10,494 bases of DNA from Thermoplasmatota archaeon. GTDB lineage: Archaea > Thermoplasmatota > Penumbrarchaeia > Penumbrarchaeales > Penumbrarchaeaceae. The notes beneath the pieces were generated by a model that was not told where the DNA came from, made no database searches, and saw only the letters and a program-made list of their open reading frames with translations. The first letter of the stretch is position 1. Each line of letters opens with the position of its first letter. The position numbers and the translations under genes are program-made. Shown here piece by piece: positions 5,677-10,494 of the stretch. Location: the NCBI GenBank assembly GCA_016929175.1, contig JAFGJI010000297.1, positions 1 through 10,494 on the forward strand. The letters run 5' to 3'.

Positions 5677-8094
5677 TCATCTTCTCCGGAAAGACGGGGT
5701 ATGGACACGGTCATCATTCCTGCTGGGCGCCCTTCTGGGCTCGGGGTCGGTCTCTCCCCCGCGGCCATCGGCATCCCGGGACCGGTCTCTTGTCTTTATG
5801 ATAAAGAGATACACTGCTATCACCAGGATGATCAACATTACGGTTGCCATGATGATCACCAAAATGGGTCCGTCCGACGGTTCATCGTCACTCCACCTTT
5901 TATCATCCAGGGGATAGTGATCGTCCTTGTCGTTCACTCCGTCCCCATCGGTGTCGGGATCGTTCGGGTCCGTCTCAAAAGGATCAACACGTCCGTTGGC
6001 ATTCAGGTCCTCGAAACCATCTTTGAGGAAATCACCATCGGTGTCGGGGTTGAGGGGATCGGTCGAGTTGCCGTCGCTCGTATCGATCTCGATCCCGTCC
6101 ATAAGGCCGTCCCCATCGGTATCTGGATCGTTCGGGTCCGTCCCGTAAACGTTCACCTCGTCCCTGTCCGGTATGCCGTCCTCATCCGTATCGTTCGAGC
6201 GAGGGTCCAGCACCATTATGGTCCTCTTCTCGGGTATGGATATATGGGTTCCGTCGAAGGCGTGCACCCACAAGGTATGAAGCCCCCCGGAAAGATTGCC
6301 CGTCGACACCTCGGTCCTGAAATTACCCTCCTGTAAATGGTCGAAGATCGTAATCGTCCGGTAGAACCCTTCATCGAACCTCAACTTGATACCATAGACC
6401 CCCAGATCATCCTCTATCACACCCTCGACAGATATTGAGCCAGAGGCTTTCGTTCCGTTCACCGGCCCGGTCAGGGTTAAACGGGGGCTGTCATTAGGGG
6501 GATACATCATCATTACAACCTCATCGGATGGCCCCACGATGTCTGTGGAGGTCACCTCGTATCCGCCCTTCTGTGCCATTACCGTGAGGGGGAGATGGGA
6601 ATAGACGCCTGTCGCATCCCTCTCGTAAATGGGAACCGCGAGGTCCCTTGACAGGCCTTCCGGACCGGTGTAAGAAGAGATGATCCAGGTGCCGTCAACA
6701 TCCCTTATGTCAACCTGGACCCCCGCCATCGGGGTCATTGTCGGATGCTCCACTGTGGATACATCAAGTGTGATCACATAATACACGGCCGAAGCAGCAT
6801 CCAGGAAAGAGATGTCCGAGGGCGGCAGGGTATCCACCATCTCTATCGTTGAGGCCCCCTCAAGGACCAGTTTCTCATTCGTTATGGAACCAAGTGTCGA
6901 GTTGCCCACCACTATGTTGGATGAAACGGCATCTATGTGGGCATAACCCGACCCGGTGAAAATGCACCCTTCGAACTTGCAGGATGACCTGTCGGAGTAT
7001 ATGGATGAGAATACAAGGTCATCGGTCCCGCGCCCGTTGTTGTTGAAGGTAGTTCCCGAGGCAAGGAAGGTCGTCCGTTGCATATGGACAGCACTCTCGC
7101 CGGAGGTTACTATTTCGGAGCCGCGTATGTACAGGTCAGCATCCTGGGACTGTATCCCATCGGAGTAGCTCTTTTCGATCCGCATTCCTTCCAGCTCAAG
7201 AACCGTCCCGGTGAGTGCGGATATTCCGACGTTCGCCCCACTTACCACTCCATCGAGCATGGACACGGTTGAATTTATCAACAACAATTGATGTGAAGTC
7301 CCGACCCCTTCGGAAACAAGTGCAACCTCATCCATACCGATCCTTGAATCAACGGAATTGATGCCTATCTGGCGGCTGTCAATGATATTGACATTGTCCA
7401 TATCCACATCCGACCTGTAGGACCTGATCCCGGTGCCGCATTCCCGGACCTCAAGATCTTTTATGGAAGATGATTCAACCTTCAGCAGGTGTATGCCGTA
7501 ATATGTTGAATTCACTATGGTGGTCCTCTCGACAACAAGAGACCTTCCAGTACCCATCGGACCTTTGACATCCACCCCGTTCCGTGAGGAGTTGTGTATC
7601 GATGTGTCAAAGAGTATCAGGTCCGAGGAATGCGAGCGGATGGCCACCTCCGCTCCCTCGATGGTCGTGTTCATTATGACGGAAGGTGTCGAGGGGTCCG
7701 CCTCCATGAGATTTATCCCCCCCCATTTCTTTCCCTGGTGCAATGGTCCAAGATACACCGGTTCCTGTTCGGTGCCGCTGAACAGAGGGGCCGCCGTCAG
7801 ATTCAGGAAAACTCCTTCCTCGAACAGCACTCCTGTGCCCGGGCCCAGGAAAAGAGGTCTCGAAGCCGGTATGTCCAGGTCACTCAGGACGTGATATTCA
7901 TCCCCATCCTTCAGGATGATCGAGGGATAGATGCCCATCATATCGTCCATTGAGAAGAATCCCTCGGGCGTCTCGGAGCTTATGCAGGGTATTGTCATAA
8001 CGATGATACCGATGAGAGATATCACCAACGCCAGGGTCGCCGGGATAGCGGCCCTGCGGCTCGGAAAGGGTGTGATTACCCTCTCGGCTGGCAT
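5677..8094 (-). CDS. Membrane-anchored surface protein: beta-helix, Ig-like region, calcium-binding repeats
   Basis: 805 residues. A basic N-terminus (RRAA) leads into a hydrophobic segment at about 15-38, a signal peptide or anchor. Residues 70-415 carry short degenerate repeats with N-x-x-I/V and G-I turns, the look of a right-handed parallel beta-helix as in periplasmic or surface NosD/pectate-lyase-like folds. A beta-rich linker (about 430-535) is followed by an Ig-like region (537-630: TLTGPVNGTKASGSISVEGV ... LWVHAFDGT). Residues 635-731 contain repeated D-x-D-x-D-G-x-x-D units like thrombospondin type 3 or archaeal surface calcium repeats. A membrane span lies at 743-766, then a charged tail of about 38 residues. 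Many N-x-S/T sites (for example N98, N142, N274, N398) suit archaeal N-glycosylation. It should sit outside the membrane with only the tail inside. The ligand is unknown; no enzyme motif was recognised. A TATA box 25 bases before the ATG supports the start. Confidence 0.85.
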   Translation of the reverse strand: MPAERVITPFPSRRAAIPATLALVISLIGIIVMTIPCISSETPEGFFSMDDMMGIYPSIILKDGDEYHVLSDLDIPASRPLFLGPGTGVLFEEGVFLNLTAAPLFSGTEQEPVYLGPLHQGKKWGGINLMEADPSTPSVIMNTTIEGAEVAIRSHSSDLILFDTSIHNSSRNGVDVKGPMGTGRSLVVERTTIVNSTYYGIHLLKVESSSIKDLEVRECGTGIRSYRSDVDMDNVNIIDSRQIGINSVDSRIGMDEVALVSEGVGTSHQLLLINSTVSMLDGVVSGANVGISALTGTVLELEGMRIEKSYSDGIQSQDADLYIRGSEIVTSGESAVHMQRTTFLASGTTFNNNGRGTDDLVFSSIYSDRSSCKFEGCIFTGSGYAHIDAVSSNIVVGNSTLGSITNEKLVLEGASTIEMVDTLPPSDISFLDAASAVYYVITLDVSTVEHPTMTPMAGVQVDIRDVDGTWIISSYTGPEGLSRDLAVPIYERDATGVYSHLPLTVMAQKGGYEVTSTDIVGPSDEVVMMMYPPNDSPRLTLTGPVNGTKASGSISVEGVIEDDLGVYGIKLRFDEGFYRTITIFDHLQEGNFRTEVSTGNLSGGLHTLWVHAFDGTHISIPEKRTIMVLDPRSNDTDEDGIPDRDEVNVYGTDPNDPDTDGDGLMDGIEIDTSDGNSTDPLNPDTDGDFLKDGFEDLNANGRVDPFETDPNDPDTDGDGVNDKDDHYPLDDKRWSDDEPSDGPILVIIMATVMLIILVIAVYLFIIKTRDRSRDADGRGGETDPEPRRAPSRNDDRVHTPSFRRR
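5941..6142 (-). repeat. Internal direct repeat in the calcium-repeat region
   Basis: The 34 bases at 5941-5974 recur at 6109-6142 with two mismatches, a period of 168 bases (56 codons). Both encode the T-D-P-N-D-P-D-T-D-G-D-G unit. A third, more diverged unit (TDPLNPDTDGDF) lies between them. This suggests a fairly recent duplication or gene conversion within the calcium-binding segment. Confidence 0.75.
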
Positions 8095-8115
8095 AGGGGT
8101 GATTTTACCTTCTTG

Positions 8116-8123
8116 TTAAATTA
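8116..8123 (-). promoter_or_regulatory. TATA box of the surface-protein gene
   Basis: TAATTTAA on the minus strand is centred about 25 bases upstream of the ATG at 8094, with no Shine-Dalgarno between. The transcript is probably leaderless, as for the cassette promoter at 2427-2434. Confidence 0.6.
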
Positions 8124-8166
8124 GTTTGCCCGACGTTCATGAAACGGGTGGGTCCTCTGTGAAGGA

Positions 8167-8174
8167 TTTATTTA
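8167..8174 (+). promoter_or_regulatory. TATA box of the formimidoyltransferase operon
   Basis: TTTATTTA, just after GTGAAGGA, would place transcription start near 8196, leaving a leader of about 40 bases before the ATG at 8238. It lies 51 bp from the opposing TATA box at 8116-8123, forming a compact divergent promoter. Confidence 0.5.
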
Positions 8175-8228
8175 CCATATTCCCGTTAGGACCATTCGGG
8201 CAGGGTCGGAAAGGTCCGGGTGCTCTTT

Positions 8229-8234
8229 GGTGAT
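8229..8234 (+). promoter_or_regulatory. Ribosome-binding site deciding the formimidoyltransferase start
   Basis: GGTGAT matches the anti-Shine-Dalgarno and is followed by two adjacent ATGs (8235 and 8238). Spacing suits the second ATG, and argues against the in-frame GTG at 8220, which lies upstream of this site. Confidence 0.55.
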
Positions 8235-8237
8235 ATG

Positions 8238-9899
8238 ATGGACAGGATAGTGGAATGTGTTCCCAATTTCAGTGAAGGCCGGGACAGGGCCGTTCTTGAG
8301 GCGATCTCCGGGGGGATCAAGAGCGTGGATGGAGTGAAACTGCTGAATGTGGACCCCGGAGCCGATTTCAACAGAACGGTCTTTACCTTCGTCGGAGAGC
8401 CCGATGATGTACTTGAGGCAGCCTTCCAGGCAGCAAGGATCGGAACGGCCCTCATCGACATGAGAAAACATAAAGGCGAACATGCAAGGATGGGAGCTCT
8501 GGACGTCTGCCCTTTCATTCCCATAAAGAACGTTACGATGGAAGAATGCAATGATCTGGCCCACAGGTTCGGCACCAGGATGTGGGATGAACTCGGGATA
8601 CCGGTCTTTTTATATGCCAATTCGGCAAGAACCCCTGAAAGGATAAGCCTTCCGGGCATAAGAAAAGGTGAATATGAAGCCCTCGAGGAAAAGTTTAAGG
8701 ACAATGGTTTCAGACCGGATTTCGGTAAGCCCGTATTCGTCCCCCGAAGCGGTGCAACCGCCACCGGTTCCCGTCAGGTACTCATAGCCTACAATGTGAA
8801 CCTGAATACGTCCGACAAGACCGTGGCCTCAGAGATCTCGGGCAGGATCCGGGAGAGCGGCGTATTGAAGAAGGACGAAAAGGGGGAGAAGGTCATTGGT
8901 CCTGACGGAAAATCCGAGCGGATCCCTGGCAGGTTCAAGGGCATCCAGGCCGGCGGGATGATGTACAACGAGGATATCGCACAGGTCTCGATGAACCTTC
9001 TCGATTTCAACGAGGTCAACCTTCACGATGTTTACGAGGCATGCCGTGAGGAAGCACATTCGTTGGGGGTCGAAGTTTCGGGTTCGGAGATAGTCGGCCT
9101 CGTTCCATTGGAGGCTCTCCTGAAAGCAGGGAGGTTCTATTCTTCGAAACTCGGAAGAGGTCTGTCCGATGACATTGAGCTTGTGGAGATGGCGATCTCC
9201 GAGCTTGGATTGAACCAGCTGTACGAGTTCAGGACCGAGGAAAAGGTCATCGAGTACATGGTAACGGAGAGCAATCCTCTCGCAAACCTTACCGTGAAGG
9301 ATTTTCTACGGGTCCTTGCGTCGGATTCTCCCACCCCGGGGGGTGGAAGCGTGGCGGCACTCTCCGGTGCCCTGGGTGCGGCGCTGATGGAAATGGTGTG
9401 CAGGCTTACCATCGGCAAGAAGAGATACGAGGATGTCTGGGAGGAGATGAAGACAAGCGCGAAGGATATTTCCATGCTCAAAAAGCGGCTCCTGGAACTC
9501 GTTGATGAGGACACACATGCTTTCAACGATGTTATGTCGGCCTTCAAGCTGCCAAAGGAGACAGAAGAGGAAAAGGCAGCGAGGTCCAGAGCCATACAGA
9601 CAGGTTACAAGAAGGCTATTTCCACCCCGATAGAAACAGCGGAGGTCTGCCTGAAGGTGCTTGAAATGGGCGTACCCGTCGCTGGTAAGGGGAACATGAA
9701 CTCCATTTCGGATGTGGGTGTGGGGGCCGAAATGACATCGGCTGGATTGGATGGGGCTGTCATGAACGTCAGGATCAACCTATCCTCCATCAAGGATGAG
9801 GATTACGTTGCGGACATCGAAGAAAGGATCGTTACGATAATGGCCAGAAAGGAGGAGCTGTTGGCCTCGATCAGGAGTATCATCAAAAAGGACCTCTGA
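8238..9899 (+). CDS. ftcD: Bifunctional glutamate formimidoyltransferase / formimidoyltetrahydrofolate cyclodeaminase
   Basis: The protein moves the formimidoyl group from formimidoylglutamate to tetrahydrofolate and then closes it to 5,10-methenyl-tetrahydrofolate with release of ammonia, the last step of histidine breakdown in organisms that use this route. At 553 residues it is near the 541 of the mammalian fused enzyme. Transferase N-domain (1 to about 180): VECVPNFSEG at 5-14, NRTVFTFVG at 45-53, and HARMGALDVCPFIP at 82-95, whose His82 has the same number as the catalytic His of the mammalian enzyme when the ATG at 8238 is used. Transferase C-domain (about 181-325): AQVSMNLLDF at 248-257. 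Cyclodeaminase (about 355-553): SPTPGGGSVAALSGALGAAL at 364-383, DEDTHAFNDVM at 423-433 and GNMNSISDVGVGAE at 485-498. The two halves are complete and in frame. It is cytoplasmic and leads a three-gene run. No histidine-pathway neighbour is in the window, so its physiological substrate supply is not shown. Confidence 0.95.
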   Translation: MDRIVECVPNFSEGRDRAVLEAISGGIKSVDGVKLLNVDPGADFNRTVFTFVGEPDDVLEAAFQAARIGTALIDMRKHKGEHARMGALDVCPFIPIKNVTMEECNDLAHRFGTRMWDELGIPVFLYANSARTPERISLPGIRKGEYEALEEKFKDNGFRPDFGKPVFVPRSGATATGSRQVLIAYNVNLNTSDKTVASEISGRIRESGVLKKDEKGEKVIGPDGKSERIPGRFKGIQAGGMMYNEDIAQVSMNLLDFNEVNLHDVYEACREEAHSLGVEVSGSEIVGLVPLEALLKAGRFYSSKLGRGLSDDIELVEMAISELGLNQLYEFRTEEKVIEYMVTESNPLANLTVKDFLRVLASDSPTPGGGSVAALSGALGAALMEMVCRLTIGKKRYEDVWEEMKTSAKDISMLKKRLLELVDEDTHAFNDVMSAFKLPKETEEEKAARSRAIQTGYKKAISTPIETAEVCLKVLEMGVPVAGKGNMNSISDVGVGAEMTSAGLDGAVMNVRINLSSIKDEDYVADIEERIVTIMARKEELLASIRSIIKKDL

Positions 9900-9903
9900 G
9901 GTG
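9898..9903 (+). promoter_or_regulatory. Ribosome-binding site of the coiled-coil gene, overlapping the upstream stop
   Basis: GAGGTG shares its first two bases with the TGA stop of the enzyme gene and lies seven bases before the ATG at 9911. This supports translation of the small gene from a shared message. Confidence 0.6.
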
Positions 9904-9910
9904 CATTCCC

Positions 9911-10174
9911 ATGGGAAAGATAGAGAAGCTCACAAAGGATATCGAGAAATTGAGGCAGGATATCGGCAAGTACGAAGAAAAACTTGGAGAAGCAAGGGAA
10001 TTCCACAAGAAGGGAAGGATCGACAAGGACGGGTGGGCGAAGGCCAGACACAAATATCAGGAGAAGATCCGAACCGCCCAGATCGCCATAAGGAGAAAGG
10101 AGAAGGCCCGTCTTCACTTCGAGAAGGAAGAAAAGGAAAGGAAGGAGGACAAGGCCAAAAAGGAAAAGAAGTGA
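9911..10174 (+). CDS. Small highly charged coiled-coil protein
   Basis: 87 residues, almost entirely helical and strongly basic. Residues 1-28 have a heptad-like spacing of I/L (MGKIEKLTKDIEKLRQDIGK...). Residues 33-57 (KKGRIDKDGWAKARHKYQEKI...) form a G-R-I-D turn followed by a helix, recalling the short SHOCT-like helical motif; the tail is Lys/Glu-rich. There is no signal, cysteine or membrane segment. A good ribosome-binding site and an 11-base gap from the enzyme gene, then a 20-base gap to trmY, argue that it is real and co-transcribed. I do not recognise the family. A nucleic-acid- or ribosome-associated role is possible from charge and from the trmY neighbour, but this is a guess. Confidence 0.75.
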   Translation: MGKIEKLTKDIEKLRQDIGKYEEKLGEAREFHKKGRIDKDGWAKARHKYQEKIRTAQIAIRRKEKARLHFEKEEKERKEDKAKKEKK

Positions 10175-10184
10175 GAGGCCTGCC

Positions 10185-10189
10185 GGAGG
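10185..10189 (+). promoter_or_regulatory. Ribosome-binding site of trmY
   Basis: GGAGG lies five bases before the ATG at 10195, in the 20-base gap after the coiled-coil gene. Confidence 0.65.
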
Positions 10190-10194
10190 ACTCC

Positions 10195-10494
10195 ATGTCA
10201 AATCCACAAGAGGTCCTTTCAGTATCAAAGAGGAACTATCTGATGATAGCCCACAGGGCCCGGTCCGATGACAATATACATTTGAACGATCTGTGCGGGG
10301 CCTCGGGAAGATGGGACGGTGTTGTCAGAGCAATTACCTCGGCTTTGTTCCTTTCCCACTCGATGCGGAGGGATACGGCGGTACACATCCTGCTCTTGGG
10401 TCCCGATGATCCCCCGAAACTTCTTTCTGTCCAGGGCGAGAGTGTTAGATATCTGAACCCCGACGAGAGGGCAAGTGCGGCCCTCATGAAAAAA
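10195..10494 (+). CDS. trmY: TrmY, tRNA pseudouridine-54 N1-methyltransferase, partial (C-terminus outside window)
   Basis: The first 100 residues are visible and open to the right edge; the family is about 200 long. TrmY is a SPOUT-fold, S-adenosylmethionine-dependent enzyme that methylates pseudouridine 54 in the T-loop of archaeal tRNA to m1-pseudouridine, after a pseudouridine synthase such as Pus10 has acted. Family landmarks are clear: YLMIAHRARS at 15-24, LNDLCGASGRWD at 30-41, ALFLSHSMRRDTAVH at 50-64, LLLGPDDPPKLL at 66-77 and RYLNPDERASAALMKK at 85-100. The SAM-binding knot would lie in the missing half. A short N-terminal extension (about 13 residues) precedes the usual start. It is the third gene of the plus-strand run, and its presence is strong evidence that the window is archaeal. 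Confidence 0.93.
   Translation, partial: MSNPQEVLSVSKRNYLMIAHRARSDDNIHLNDLCGASGRWDGVVRAITSALFLSHSMRRDTAVHILLLGPDDPPKLLSVQGESVRYLNPDERASAALMKK

Noticed and set aside
5643..5774. N-terminal extension of the TraB-like protein from the ATG at 5774
   Set aside because: It would overlap the end of the surface-protein gene by nearly 100 bases, is Pro/Gly-rich without structure, and the family begins at the strand encoded from 5642.
5599..6336. Long plus-strand open frame (245 codons) opposite the TraB-like gene and the calcium-repeat region
   Set aside because: Its repetitive Ile/Gly/Val/Arg sequence is the mirror of the DxDxDG repeats; it crosses two well-supported minus-strand genes and has no recognisable domain or ribosome-binding site.
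8182..8220. Possible hairpin (GGACC/GGTCC with a 19-base loop) before the formimidoyltransferase gene, considered as a riboswitch or attenuator
   Set aside because: The stem is short, has a bulge, begins upstream of the inferred transcription start, and matches no riboswitch I know.
8220..8237. GTG at 8220 as start of the formimidoyltransferase gene
   Set aside because: It precedes the GGTGAT site, and use of the ATG at 8238 aligns the N-terminus and catalytic His82 with the mammalian enzyme numbering.
8186..8764. Minus-strand open frame opposite the start of the formimidoyltransferase gene
   Set aside because: Shadow of a strongly conserved enzyme; Ser-rich product without features.

Overview
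The window looks like a piece of an archaeal chromosome, most probably a Thermoplasmatota-type euryarchaeote. Three things point there: a TrmY tRNA methyltransferase, KaiC/RadA-like ATPase genes next to TPR and anchored beta-helix surface proteins, and TATA boxes centred about 25 bases upstream of several ATGs (leaderless transcripts). No mobile element, CRISPR array, rRNA or tRNA gene is visible. The lineage is inferred from gene content, not from a marker tree.

Minus strand, 1-8094. Read in the direction of transcription, this block holds: (i) a large surface protein (5677-8094) with an N-terminal signal or anchor, a parallel beta-helix, an Ig-like region, calcium-binding DxDxDG repeats and a C-terminal membrane anchor; (ii) a TraB/PrgY-like protein (5034-5642) that appears to have lost its catalytic motifs; (iii) a 790-residue protein (2557-4929) with a degenerate phospholipase-D-like N-terminus and about 16 TPR repeats, ten of them 35 residues long; (iv) a tightly coupled three-gene cassette of KaiC/RecA-fold proteins (2406 down to 347), in which the first has an intact P-loop and the other two have lost it; and (v) the N-terminal part of a two-CxxC zinc-binding protein running off the left edge (275-1).

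Plus strand, 8238-10494. A divergent promoter region (8095-8237) separates the minus block from a compact run of three genes: a full-length fused glutamate formimidoyltransferase/formimidoyltetrahydrofolate cyclodeaminase, a small basic coiled-coil protein, and the first 100 residues of TrmY. Spacings are 11 and 20 bases, each with a Shine-Dalgarno-like site, so they probably form an operon.

The most interesting candidate system is the KaiC-like triad. One ATP-competent and two P-loop-dead RecA-fold proteins are translated from one message, with the upstream coding tails apparently also serving as ribosome-binding sites. This suggests a mixed-subunit regulatory ATPase. A scaffold-like TPR protein sits immediately upstream. 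A link between the triad and the TPR, TraB-like and surface proteins is conjecture from co-orientation alone.
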